A stretch of 64,000 nucleotides of DNA, taken from NCBI GenBank assembly GCA_023453665.1, contig JAEXTA010000239.1:1-64000 (forward strand). Direction: 5' to 3'. Position 1 is the stretch's first letter. The number at the start of each line of letters is the position of its first letter. Origin of the DNA: Bacteroidota bacterium (lineage in GTDB: Bacteria; Bacteroidota; Ignavibacteria; Ignavibacteriales; Ignavibacteriaceae). The notes beneath the pieces were generated by a model, which saw nothing but the letters and a program-made list of their open reading frames with translations, had not been told where the DNA came from and did no database searches. The translations under genes and the position numbers were made by a program. Below are positions 36,497 through 45,689 of the stretch, piece by piece.

Positions 36497-37420
36497 ATGC
36501 AGACCATACTCGGCTCAACAGGAACCATAGGCAATGAACTTGCGAAAGCATTACCTGCTTATACGAATCAAATAAGATTAGTAAGCCGTAATCCTCACAA
36601 AATAAACTCAACAGATGAAATTGTTCAGGCGGATTTGTTAGACATTAATCAAACTCTGAATGCAGTTAAAGGTTCTGAAGTAGTTTACCTCACAGTCGGA
36701 TTAAAGTATGACATTTCTGTTTGGCAGACTCAATGGCCCACTATTATTAACAATGTTATAAGTGCCTGTAAACAGTATAAATCAAAATTAGTTTTTTTTG
36801 ATAATGTTTACTCTTATGGTAAAGTTGATGGATGGATGCGGGAAGATACACCAATCAATCCCTGCAGCAAAAAAGGAGAAGCGCGATCAAAAATCTGTCA
36901 GACAATTTTAAATGAAGTTGATAAAGGAAGCATTAAAGCAATCATTGTCCGCGCGGCAGATTTTTACGGGCCGAATACTCCGTTAAGTTTTATTACTGTT
37001 GTAGTTTTTCAAAAACTTGCTGCGGGTAAAAAGGCAATGTGGATGGGAAATGATAACGTTAAACACTCTTTCACTTACACTCCTGATGCGGGAAAAGCCA
37101 CAGCATTGCTCGGCAACACCGACAAAGCTTATAACCAGGTCTGGCATCTACCGACAGATAAAAATGTTTTAACAGCAAAACAAATGATTGAAAAGATAGC
37201 CGCTGAGTTTAATGTTAAACCATCTTATACTGTTCTAAAAAAGTGGATGGTTCAGGCGGTTGGATTGTTTAACCCGATTGTGAAAGAAAGCGTTGAGATG
37301 TTATATCAGAACGAATATGACTATCTTTTCGACAGCAGCAAGTTTGAAAAAGCATTTAACTTTACTCCAACTTCTTATGATGAAGGAATAAAAACAACTG
37401 TCGAATACTACAAAAAATAA
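36497..37420 (+). CDS. Atypical NAD(P)-binding epimerase/dehydratase-like protein
   Basis: The 307-residue product opens with the Rossmann motif ILGSTGTIGNELAKAL (about 4-19) and continues with an NmrA/extended-SDR pattern: IRLVSRNPHKIN, VYLTVGLKYD, LVFFDNVYSYGKVDG and VRAADFYGPNTPLSF. The usual YxxxK catalytic pair is not clearly present (KKGEARSKICQ occupies the region), so it may sense or bind the nucleotide rather than epimerise sugars. Cytosolic, single-gene unit. Confidence 0.8.
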   Translation: MQTILGSTGTIGNELAKALPAYTNQIRLVSRNPHKINSTDEIVQADLLDINQTLNAVKGSEVVYLTVGLKYDISVWQTQWPTIINNVISACKQYKSKLVFFDNVYSYGKVDGWMREDTPINPCSKKGEARSKICQTILNEVDKGSIKAIIVRAADFYGPNTPLSFITVVVFQKLAAGKKAMWMGNDNVKHSFTYTPDAGKATALLGNTDKAYNQVWHLPTDKNVLTAKQMIEKIAAEFNVKPSYTVLKKWMVQAVGLFNPIVKESVEMLYQNEYDYLFDSSKFEKAFNFTPTSYDEGIKTTVEYYKK

Positions 37421-37427
37421 TTGTGCA

Positions 37428-37637
37428 CTGGTAGCCGCAACCTTCAGGTTGCGAAGAGTTACCAGTTCGCGACTAACATGTTTTTTATATAATGGTGATA
37501 ATGTGGCTAAAGCCAATTCTATAGCTGAGCATTATCCCGTTCACTAAAGTGAACGGAAATTAAAAAACAGAAAATTTATATTACCGTCAGCTTTAGCTGA
37601 CGGAAAAAATCAAAAAACCGATTGGCTTTAGCCACAT
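37428..37637. repeat. Compound palindromic (REP/MITE-like) element
   Basis: Three short hairpins and one long inverted repeat are packed into the 264-bp spacer. CGCAACCT/AGGTTGCG (37436-37443 with 37446-37453) sits inside CTGGTA/TACCAG. A perfect 17-bp inverted pair ATGTGGCTAAAGCCAAT (37501-37517) and its complement (37621-37637) encloses CCGTTCACT/AGTGAACGG (37537-37545, 37548-37556) and CCGTCAGCT/AGCTGACGG (37584-37592, 37595-37603), each with a 2-nt loop. These are typical of REP sequences mobilised by TnpA_REP transposases; none is encoded here. Confidence 0.7.
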
Positions 37638-37684
37638 AAAGTTATTTGCATAAAATCATGAATTAATTAAACAGACTTAAAAAC

Positions 37685-40018
37685 ATGAAAATACTTTATT
37701 CAATAATTCTTTCCGCAACTTTAATCGGAGCTGCAATTTCTCAAACAAAACTAATCAACTACGTTAACCCGATGATCGGGACGGATGATATGGGACATAC
37801 ATATCCCGGTGCTACCGTTCCGTTTGGAATGGTACAGCTTAGTCCGGAAACGGATACTATTCCTTATTCACTCGGACAAGGTTACAATAAAGATGTTTAC
37901 CGTTATTGCGCAGGCTATCAATATAAAGACAATACAATAGTCGGATTCAGTCATACTCATTTTTCCGGCACAGGTCATTCCGATCTTGGTGATTTTTTAA
38001 TCATGCCAACAACAGGTGAATTGAAATTAAATCCTGGAACAAAAGACAATCCTGACTCGGGATACCGAAGCAGGTTTTCACACGACAAAGAAAAAAGCTC
38101 TCCGGGATATTATTCTGTTTATCTCGATGATTATAAAGTCAAAACAGAACTAACCACAAGTACTCGTGTCGGATTTCATAAATACACTTTTGATGAATCT
38201 TCTTCAGCAAATATTATACTTGATATGATTTCAGGCATTTATGATTACGATGGAAAAGTTGTTTGGTCAAGCATTCGTGTAGAGAATGATACCCTCATTA
38301 CCGGTTACAGGCAAACACGCGGCTGGGCGCGGACAAAATATCTTTACTTCGCGATGACTTTTTCCAAACCCATAAAAAAATACGGATATAAGAATGATGA
38401 GCAAATAATTTATAACGGCTTCTATAGAAAATTTAATGAAACAGAAAACTTTCCTGAGATGGCTGGGAAAAAAGTTCGTGCATATTTTAATTTTGATATG
38501 AACAAAGATGAATCACTTCAAATAAAATTTGCTTTATCTTCTGTGAGCACTGAAGGTGCATTAAAAAATTTATCTGCTGAAATCCCTCACTGGAATTTTG
38601 ATCAGACAAAATCCGAAGCGGAACAAATGTGGGAAAATGAATTAAGTAAAATCAAAGTTGAAACCACCGAAGAGAAGAAAACAATTTTCTATACTGCGCT
38701 CTATCATTCGTTTTTAGGTCCGACAGTTTATATGGATGTTGACGGCTATTACCGCGGGCTTGATCAGAATATTCATAAAGCAGAAAACTTTACAAACTAT
38801 ACAACCTTTTCATTGTGGGATACTTACCGCGCGCTTCACCCTTTGTTTACAATTGTTCAGCAGCAGCGAACGGGTGATATGATAAACTCAATGCTTGCAC
38901 ATCAGCAGCAGAGTGTTCATAAAATACTTCCTGTATGGTCGCATCACGCAAATGAAAACTGGTGTATGATCGGTTATCATTCCGTCCCTGTAATTGTTGA
39001 TGCTTATATGAAAGGAATAAAAAGCTTCAATCTTAATGATGCGTTGAGTGCCTGTGTTATGAGCGCAACTTACGGCAAGTATGATGGCATTGATTCTTAT
39101 ATGGATTACGGTTTCGTTCCGATGGATCTTAATTCAAATGCGGCATCAAAAACACTTGAGTATTCTTATGATGACTGGACGATATATAAACTTGCGGATA
39201 TTGCAGGTAATGATCACATCAAAGATGTGTTTAAGAAAAGAGCAAACTCGTTCAGTCAATTGTTTGATAAGGAAATAAAATTCATTCGTCCTAAAAATTC
39301 TGATGGAACATGGTTTTCACCATTTGATCCGATGAGTACGGAGCGTCAGGGATTCATCGAAGGAAATTCCTGGAACTACTCGTTATATGTTCCGCACGAT
39401 GTTAATGGATTAATTAATCTTTACGGCGGAAACAATAATTTTATTTCACATCTTGATTCACTTTTTAATATGGGTTTTGATGAAGAACATTTTCAACATT
39501 CCGAAGATATAAGCGCCGCCGGAATTCTTGGCGGTTACGTTCACGGTAATGAACCAAGCCATCACGTTCCTTATCTATACAACTATGCCGGGGCTCCATG
39601 GAAGACACAGGAAAAAGTAAATGAAATCACAAATCATTTTTACCGCAACGCGGTTGATGGACTTTGTGGCAACGATGATTGCGGACAAATGTCAGCCTGG
39701 TATATTTTCAGTGTGATGGGATTTTACCCTGTCTGTCCTGGTTCTAATGAATATGTGATTGGAACACCCGGATTAAATAAAGCAAACATAAATCTTGAGA
39801 ATGGAAAATCATTCAACATAAAAGCAAACAATCTAAGTGAAAAAAATATTTATATTCAAAGAATCACTTTGAACGGGGAAAAGTATGAAAAACTTTTTAT
39901 CCGTCATGAAGATATCATGAACGGCGGTGAATTAATTTTTGAAATGGGTTCCGCTCCAAACAAAGAACTTGGACAATCAATAGATTCGTTACCATATTCA
40001 TTGAGCGGCGATAAATAA
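37685..40018 (+). CDS. GH92 alpha-mannosidase, exported
   Basis: The 777-residue product has a signal peptide (about 1-18) and the complete GH92 pattern: YVNPMIGTDDMGHTYPGATV and PFGMVQLSPET at the start, GFSHTHFSGTGHSDLGDFLI, then HGNEPSHHVPYLYNYAG (about 620-636) and MSAWYIFSVMGFYPV. GH92 enzymes are calcium-dependent exo-acting alpha-1,2/1,3-mannosidases. With a beta-mannosidase on the opposite strand at 40599, the locus could trim mannose-rich glycans (inference). No SusCD pair is nearby. Confidence 0.93.
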   Translation: MKILYSIILSATLIGAAISQTKLINYVNPMIGTDDMGHTYPGATVPFGMVQLSPETDTIPYSLGQGYNKDVYRYCAGYQYKDNTIVGFSHTHFSGTGHSDLGDFLIMPTTGELKLNPGTKDNPDSGYRSRFSHDKEKSSPGYYSVYLDDYKVKTELTTSTRVGFHKYTFDESSSANIILDMISGIYDYDGKVVWSSIRVENDTLITGYRQTRGWARTKYLYFAMTFSKPIKKYGYKNDEQIIYNGFYRKFNETENFPEMAGKKVRAYFNFDMNKDESLQIKFALSSVSTEGALKNLSAEIPHWNFDQTKSEAEQMWENELSKIKVETTEEKKTIFYTALYHSFLGPTVYMDVDGYYRGLDQNIHKAENFTNYTTFSLWDTYRALHPLFTIVQQQRTGDMINSMLAHQQQSVHKILPVWSHHANENWCMIGYHSVPVIVDAYMKGIKSFNLNDALSACVMSATYGKYDGIDSYMDYGFVPMDLNSNAASKTLEYSYDDWTIYKLADIAGNDHIKDVFKKRANSFSQLFDKEIKFIRPKNSDGTWFSPFDPMSTERQGFIEGNSWNYSLYVPHDVNGLINLYGGNNNFISHLDSLFNMGFDEEHFQHSEDISAAGILGGYVHGNEPSHHVPYLYNYAGAPWKTQEKVNEITNHFYRNAVDGLCGNDDCGQMSAWYIFSVMGFYPVCPGSNEYVIGTPGLNKANINLENGKSFNIKANNLSEKNIYIQRITLNGEKYEKLFIRHEDIMNGGELIFEMGSAPNKELGQSIDSLPYSLSGDK

Positions 40019-40046
40019 TTTAATCCTCAAATTAAAAGAGAGTTTT

Positions 40047-40586
40047 ATGAACAGACTATTAAGTATAAAAGGCAAGAACGATATTCCCGCAGAATATCAA
40101 AACACACCGATTGGACTATTGCTTGAGTATCACAATCTTGACAAAGAATATGATGTTTACTCAAACGCAAAACTTTTAATCGGGATGTGTATGGATAACC
40201 GCAAACATCTTCACATACCTGAGAACTTTGCGTTTATAATCCGATCAGGCGGCGCTAATCTTCGTTACAGTGAGTTTAAAGTTTCTTATGCCATTTCGGT
40301 TGGTGATGTTCAGCACATAGCATTGATCGGGCATAATAACTGCGGAATGGTAAATCTTGTTCATAGAAAAGAACTGTTCATAAAAGGATTAAGCGAACGA
40401 GCTGGCTGGACCAAAGAACAGGCGGAAGAACACTTCAACCAGTATGCGCCGATGTTTGAGATAGGAAATGAAATTGATTTTGTGTTGAGCGAAACAATAA
40501 GGCTTCGTATGCGTTATCCCAAAATTAAAGTTGCTCCGATGCTTTACCTTGTGGAGGATAATAAGTTATATATGATTAAGGAATAA
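40047..40586 (+). CDS. Beta-carbonic-anhydrase-like protein
   Basis: The 179-residue product carries the zinc-site pattern of beta-carbonic anhydrases: C48-x-D50-x-R52 (CMDNR) and H96-x-x-C99 (HNNC), together with FAFIIRSGGANL and VQHIALIGHNNCGM, which match the family. These enzymes interconvert CO2 and bicarbonate in the cytosol. The tail after residue 105 is shorter and more helical than usual, so activity should be tested. It starts 28 bp after the GH92 gene. Confidence 0.82.
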   Translation: MNRLLSIKGKNDIPAEYQNTPIGLLLEYHNLDKEYDVYSNAKLLIGMCMDNRKHLHIPENFAFIIRSGGANLRYSEFKVSYAISVGDVQHIALIGHNNCGMVNLVHRKELFIKGLSERAGWTKEQAEEHFNQYAPMFEIGNEIDFVLSETIRLRMRYPKIKVAPMLYLVEDNKLYMIKE

Positions 40587-40598
40587 AACGAACCGTTA

Positions 40599-43130
40599 TT
40601 ATTCTGAAGATTCAGGAAGTGTGTCCCACAAAGAAATAATATTAAAGCGTGGTTCGTTTTGCACAGATGAAGAACTGAATATAATTTCTTTCTTCTCCCC
40701 GGGAATCAGATCAAAGAAGTTGTCAGAGAATTTTCCCCCATCATCTGTCTCTATATAAACATTTTTAGCCAGCACATTTGTTGTTAAAGTAATTTTTAAT
40801 CCGTCTGCAATTTGTTCGCTGGTTAACACAATGTCCGGTTTAGATAACTTCATTTCTTTGGGCTTTACAAAAAAGAAATTTTTCTCAGTCATAACTTCAT
40901 TACCCGAAATCAATTTAATATTTAGCAACGAATTATTCCGTTCAATACTATTTAATGCTTTCAGGTTTAATTCTTTGTAATTGTACGAACTGTTTTCTTT
41001 CACATTGATCTCAGTTTCTTCAGAATATATTTCGTTGCCATTAAAATCTTTGCTGGTAATCAGAAGCTTAGCTATGATGCTTTTGAGCCTGTCATTAATT
41101 ACAAATATTTTTAAAACATCTTGCTCTTCTTCTACCGAAATCATTACCAGGCTGAAATACCTTTTGGCAAAATAATGAAGTGCCTTCCATCTTCCTTCGT
41201 TGTCAATACCCGACCAGGAAATAACGGGCCAGCAGTCATTAAGCTGCCAGTACATTGAGCCCATACAATAAGGCATCGCTCTGCGATGCGCTTCAATTCC
41301 TTTCGCTATTCCTTCCGCCTGCAATAGCTGGCTTACATAAATAAACTTTGAAAGATCTGACGGAATATGATAGTCTCGCTTCATATAAGTTTTAATCAGT
41401 TCATTTCCTCTTTTATGTTTCTGATGAGAGTGCAAAACAGGTGACTCAAAACGAAGATCTTCTTCTTTAAAATATTTTTTAAGTGTTGCTAAAGAAGGAT
41501 AAGATTGAAATCCGAACTCGCTCATAAATCGCGGAACTTTTTGTTCATACATCTCAAATGGTTCTGCATCATGCCATACGCCCCAGTAATGTGAATCGCC
41601 TTCATACTGACTTTTAGGATTTCCTCTTCCATACTTTGGTGAGGATTCCCAATAAGGAATATCCGGTGAAAATTTTTCAACTAATTCAGGAAGTGTTTGT
41701 TGAAATATTTTATTGTAATCATCACTCATTTTTTTCTGTTGTTCTGGAGTGAAGTTATTTTTCCATCCCCAGTTTGCCCAGCCTTCAGCAATTTCATTAT
41801 TGCCGCACCACAATGCCAGCGAAGGATGATTGCGCAAACGCTTTATTTGTTCTTCTGCTTCGACATGAATATTATTTAACATTGACGAATCGGCAGGATA
41901 CATACCGTTGGCAAACATAAAATCCTGCCAGACAAGAATTCCTTTTTCATCGCACAGATCATAAAACAAATCGTCTTCATAAATCCCGCCGCCCCATACT
42001 CGAATCATATTCATGTTTGCTTCAGCAGCATCATTTATAAGCTGATGATATTTATTTGTATCAATACCAGCGCCTATCATTTGAAGAGGAATGTAATTGG
42101 CGCCTTTCATAAAAACGGGAACGCCGTTCAGTTTAAAGAAGAAAGATGATCCCAATGAATCAGGTTGCTGTACAAGTTCGATTGTTCTTAATCCAATTTT
42201 CTTTTCGATTGCCTGCACACCATATTTTTCATGCTTCATCGAACAAATAATTTTATGTAAATGCCGCTCACCTAATCCATTTGTCCACCAAAGTTCAGGA
42301 TCATCAATTGAAAATTTTAATTCGATGACTTGATAATCGGGATTAAGTTTTACTTTTTGTTCAACATCATTGACAGAAAGAATCACTTCATCATATTCTG
42401 AAGAATTAATTTCAAACTTTGCCGTTAACCATGCTTTTTCTTTAGACAATGAATCCTGAACAATGAAAACGTCTTTTAGTTCGGGTCCATTCCAGGAAAC
42501 TAATTTTACATCTTTCCATATTCCTGAAGTGACGAGCCGGGGAGCCCAATCCCAGCCGTAAACGTATTGTGCTTTACGAGTAAATATTCTTGAATCATCG
42601 GGCGGTTGAAAACCATGATTTTTAACTTTTTGTTTTTCGATTTTAAATGGTGAGAAGATGATCAGCTTTAAATCATTGTCTTTCTCTTTCAGAATATCTT
42701 TTACATTCACACGCCATTTTCTGAACTGGTTATCTGTAAAAAGAATTTTTTTGTCGTTAAGAAATACGTCTGCATAAGTATCAATTCCGTCAAAGATTAA
42801 CTCAACGTTTTCATATGACAAAATAGTCGAATCAACATCAAACACATTTTTATAAATCCAGTTTTTCTCAGCAACCCATTGAACTTTTTTTTCGTTGTCG
42901 CTGAAATATGGATGCTCAACAAAACCATTCTTGAAAAGGTCGAGATGAATTTCATTTGGAATATTGGCAGTAAAAGAAACCGAATCATCATCAGATGAAA
43001 CTTTCCAGCCTTCGTTTATTTTAATTTCCGATATTGACGATTTAAACATTGTTCCGCACGATGTTAGATTAAACAAAACAAAAAACGTGATAAAAAGTTT
43101 TATCAAACTATTTATTTGATAGAATTTCAC
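40599..43130 (-). CDS. GH2 beta-mannosidase, lipoprotein
   Basis: The 843-residue product begins with a leader ending NLTSC (lipobox). It has the GH2 layout: galactose-binding-like jelly roll, Ig-like domain, then a TIM barrel with general acid/base WCGNNEIAEGW (about 445) and nucleophile MSEFGFQSYPS (about 537). These are the beta-mannosidase forms of the motif (EC 3.2.1.25). It acts on the outer-membrane or periplasmic face. The start overlaps the end of the hydrolase gene by 4 bp (ATGA), so the two are coupled. It ends only 12 bp from the convergent carbonic-anhydrase gene. Confidence 0.9.
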   Translation of the reverse strand: MKFYQINSLIKLFITFFVLFNLTSCGTMFKSSISEIKINEGWKVSSDDDSVSFTANIPNEIHLDLFKNGFVEHPYFSDNEKKVQWVAEKNWIYKNVFDVDSTILSYENVELIFDGIDTYADVFLNDKKILFTDNQFRKWRVNVKDILKEKDNDLKLIIFSPFKIEKQKVKNHGFQPPDDSRIFTRKAQYVYGWDWAPRLVTSGIWKDVKLVSWNGPELKDVFIVQDSLSKEKAWLTAKFEINSSEYDEVILSVNDVEQKVKLNPDYQVIELKFSIDDPELWWTNGLGERHLHKIICSMKHEKYGVQAIEKKIGLRTIELVQQPDSLGSSFFFKLNGVPVFMKGANYIPLQMIGAGIDTNKYHQLINDAAEANMNMIRVWGGGIYEDDLFYDLCDEKGILVWQDFMFANGMYPADSSMLNNIHVEAEEQIKRLRNHPSLALWCGNNEIAEGWANWGWKNNFTPEQQKKMSDDYNKIFQQTLPELVEKFSPDIPYWESSPKYGRGNPKSQYEGDSHYWGVWHDAEPFEMYEQKVPRFMSEFGFQSYPSLATLKKYFKEEDLRFESPVLHSHQKHKRGNELIKTYMKRDYHIPSDLSKFIYVSQLLQAEGIAKGIEAHRRAMPYCMGSMYWQLNDCWPVISWSGIDNEGRWKALHYFAKRYFSLVMISVEEEQDVLKIFVINDRLKSIIAKLLITSKDFNGNEIYSEETEINVKENSSYNYKELNLKALNSIERNNSLLNIKLISGNEVMTEKNFFFVKPKEMKLSKPDIVLTSEQIADGLKITLTTNVLAKNVYIETDDGGKFSDNFFDLIPGEKKEIIFSSSSVQNEPRFNIISLWDTLPESSE

Positions 43131-43918
43131 AGCTGATTTTCCAGGAAATCATTTATAGCGAAATTCACTTTCTCCGGTTGTTCTACCGGCGACATGTGAC
43201 CTGAATCATTTATCATAACAAATGATGAACTAGGTATTTTATCCGACATTGATTTCATTACTGAGGGCGGTGTTAAAGCATCGTGTTCACCGCAAATTAC
43301 TAACGAAGGAATTTTTATTTTTTCTAAGTAATCAGTTGTATCGGTTCTGCTAAGCATTGCAAGCTGGCAGCCTTTAACGCCTACCGGATTAAACGCAGAT
43401 GATCTTTGAATTATTTTTTCAAATTCATCTTTTTTATTCTTTTTGAATTCATCTCCAAAACAAGTTGATATAAAATCTTTTGCATATCCTTCGAGACCTT
43501 CTTCCGAAACTCTTTTAATAGCACCGGAGCGTTTTAATTTTCCGGCATTATCATCAGCTTCCGATCTTGTGTCACATAAAATTACAGCAGAAAACTTTTC
43601 TTCAAATCTTACAAGCGCTCGCAATGAAATATATCCGCCCATTGAAAGCCCGCACAAAACAGGTTTGTCTAATTTCAATTCGGTAATGATTACTTCAAGA
43701 TCATCAACAAACATTTCCATTGTAAACTGCCCGTTGCCAGCGGCAGAGTGACCAAGCCCGCGGATATCATAAGTAATACAAAAATATTTTTGTTTGAAAA
43801 ATTCAACCTGTTTGTCCCACATTGAATGATCGTAAGGAAAACCATGAACAAAAATTATCGGTTTGTCTGATGGATTGCCTTCGGTAAACACAAGCAGTTG
43901 ATTGATTATACGGCTCAT
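43127..43918 (-). CDS. Alpha/beta hydrolase
   Basis: The 263-residue cytosolic protein has oxyanion loop FVHGFPYDHSMWD (about 22-34), nucleophile elbow GLSMGGYI (Ser about 92-93), Asp in CGEHDALTPP (about 214) and His in SGHMSPVEQP (about 241). It resembles enol-lactonases and related esterases; the substrate is unknown. It is the upstream partner of the beta-mannosidase gene with a 4-bp overlap, but chemistry linking the two is not evident. Confidence 0.88.
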   Translation of the reverse strand: MSRIINQLLVFTEGNPSDKPIIFVHGFPYDHSMWDKQVEFFKQKYFCITYDIRGLGHSAAGNGQFTMEMFVDDLEVIITELKLDKPVLCGLSMGGYISLRALVRFEEKFSAVILCDTRSEADDNAGKLKRSGAIKRVSEEGLEGYAKDFISTCFGDEFKKNKKDEFEKIIQRSSAFNPVGVKGCQLAMLSRTDTTDYLEKIKIPSLVICGEHDALTPPSVMKSMSDKIPSSSFVMINDSGHMSPVEQPEKVNFAINDFLENQL

Positions 43919-44076
43919 AATTTTTCTTTCTGTCTGAATACTAATTTCTCAAAAGTCATTTGATGAAAATTAATTCATTATGCCGTATTATACACATCGA
44001 AATAAAGTTTTCTTTTAAATAATCACATCATCCTTTAATGTCATCAGCATTCAGGATATAAATAAAAAGCATAAAA

Positions 44077-45543
44077 ATGAAAATTGCATTTGTTGCCGCA
44101 GAAGCTGTTCCATACGCCAAAACAGGCGGTCTGGCCGATGTTGCCGGTTCTTTGCCAAAAGCTCTTGAGAAACTCGGCTGCGAAGTTAAACTCTTCATAC
44201 CAAAATATAATTTAATTGATGAAGGGAAATTCGGACTTCATTACAGCTGGGCAATCGGTGAAATGCCGATAAGAATAAACGGTGTAATCAGATCGGTTCA
44301 CGTTCACCAGGCGGTTCTTCCGGGTTCAAATGTTGAAGTAAATTTTATTGACTGCCCGCATTATTTTTTCCGCGGAAGAATTTATACAGACGATATGGAT
44401 GAAGATGAACGTTTCATTCTTTTTTCTAAAGCTGTTATTGAAACTCTTCAACGAATGCAATGGACGCCAGATGTAGTTCACTGCAACGATTGGCAAACCG
44501 GACTGCTTCCGCTTTTTATCAAAGACAATTACAACTGGGACAGGATGTTCGATCACACCTCGTCAGTGTTTACGATTCACAATATTGGTTACCAGGGAAG
44601 ATTTCATAAATCAACATTATTAGCCGCTGAGATTCGCGGCGAATTATATTATCCCGGCGGACCGGTTGAACATGAAGATTCTGTTTCTTTTATGAAAACG
44701 GGAATTGTTTTTTCTGATATGATCAACACAGTCAGCAATAAATACTCTCACGAAATTCTTACAGATGAATACGGTGCAGGACTGCAGCATATTCTTCGTT
44801 CACGCAAACAGGATGTTTACGGAATTCTTAACGGTGTTGATTACGACGAGTGGAATCCCGAGACTGATAAATTCCTTCCTTATAAATTTTCGATAAATGA
44901 TCTTTCAGGAAAATTAAAGAACAAAGAATTTCTTGCAATACATTTTAACTTAGCTTATGATGAACACAGACCTTTAATCGGGATGGTTTCAAGATTGGTC
45001 GCGCAAAAAGGATTGGATATTTTTGCCGAAGCTGTCAGCGAACTGATGAAACTCGACGCTCAATGGATACTGCTCGGCAGCGGTGAAGACCGTTTCGAAA
45101 ATTTATTCAGATCGTTGTCATATAACTATAGCGGAAAATTCAGTTCATACATTGGTTATAACAATGAACTCTCACATCTTATTGAAGCTGGCGCGGACAT
45201 ATTCTTAATGCCGTCACGATATGAACCCTGCGGGCTTAACCAGATCTACAGTCTGAAATACGGAACAGTACCCGTTGTAAGAAAAACAGGCGGACTGGCA
45301 GATACGGTTAAAGACTGGGATGAAGAAAATTATTACGGCTTTGATCACGGAACAGGATTTTCTTTTAACGATTACTCAGCTTATGCGCTTTATTCATCTG
45401 TTGAACGGGCGGTTAATGCATTCCACAATAAAGAAGTCTGGAAAAAAATTCAGCTCAACGGAATGAAGATGGATTATAGCTGGACACGTTCCGCAGAAAA
45501 ATATCTGGAGCTGTACAAACTTGCGAAGGAACGACGAGGGTGA
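44077..45543 (+). CDS. glgA: Glycogen (starch) synthase, ADP-glucose type
   Basis: The 488-residue product matches GlgA (GT5): KTGGLADVAGSLPKAL near the N-terminus (about 15-30; the KTGGL motif binds ADP-glucose), DVVHCNDWQTGLLPLF, FTIHNIGYQGRF, and the C-terminal donor site EPCGLNQIYSLKYGTVPVVR with KTGGLADTVKDWD. It elongates alpha-1,4-glucan from ADP-glucose in the cytosol. Length is normal. The stop overlaps a GTG at 45540 that starts a broken methyltransferase-like reading frame, showing that a coupled gene once followed. Confidence 0.95.
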   Translation: MKIAFVAAEAVPYAKTGGLADVAGSLPKALEKLGCEVKLFIPKYNLIDEGKFGLHYSWAIGEMPIRINGVIRSVHVHQAVLPGSNVEVNFIDCPHYFFRGRIYTDDMDEDERFILFSKAVIETLQRMQWTPDVVHCNDWQTGLLPLFIKDNYNWDRMFDHTSSVFTIHNIGYQGRFHKSTLLAAEIRGELYYPGGPVEHEDSVSFMKTGIVFSDMINTVSNKYSHEILTDEYGAGLQHILRSRKQDVYGILNGVDYDEWNPETDKFLPYKFSINDLSGKLKNKEFLAIHFNLAYDEHRPLIGMVSRLVAQKGLDIFAEAVSELMKLDAQWILLGSGEDRFENLFRSLSYNYSGKFSSYIGYNNELSHLIEAGADIFLMPSRYEPCGLNQIYSLKYGTVPVVRKTGGLADTVKDWDEENYYGFDHGTGFSFNDYSAYALYSSVERAVNAFHNKEVWKKIQLNGMKMDYSWTRSAEKYLELYKLAKERRG

Positions 45544-45689
45544 ATAAACTTCTCATAAAAATATTCAAACATTCTTTATTTAAACCCGAAAACCAGAGTT
45601 TGCGAGAATTTTCCAATTACATTAAATCATTTTCAAACAAAAAAAATATTGACGTTGACTTATTAACAAGGCATTGGTTTGGAAAATAA
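45540..45689 (+). pseudogene. Truncated start of a methyltransferase-like gene
   Basis: GTG at 45540 overlaps the glgA stop (GTGA) and opens a 49-residue frame starting (V)NKLLIKIFKHSLFKPENQSL. The first 19 residues are nearly identical to the start of the intact methyltransferase at 47197 (NKLLIKIFKHYLFELENAVG), and the DNA GGGTGAATAAACTTCTCAT is identical in both. After about 20 residues the frame diverges, has no methyltransferase motifs and ends at 45687-45689 inside the next gene. It is best read as the remnant of the original gene start or of a lost paralogue. Confidence 0.6.
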
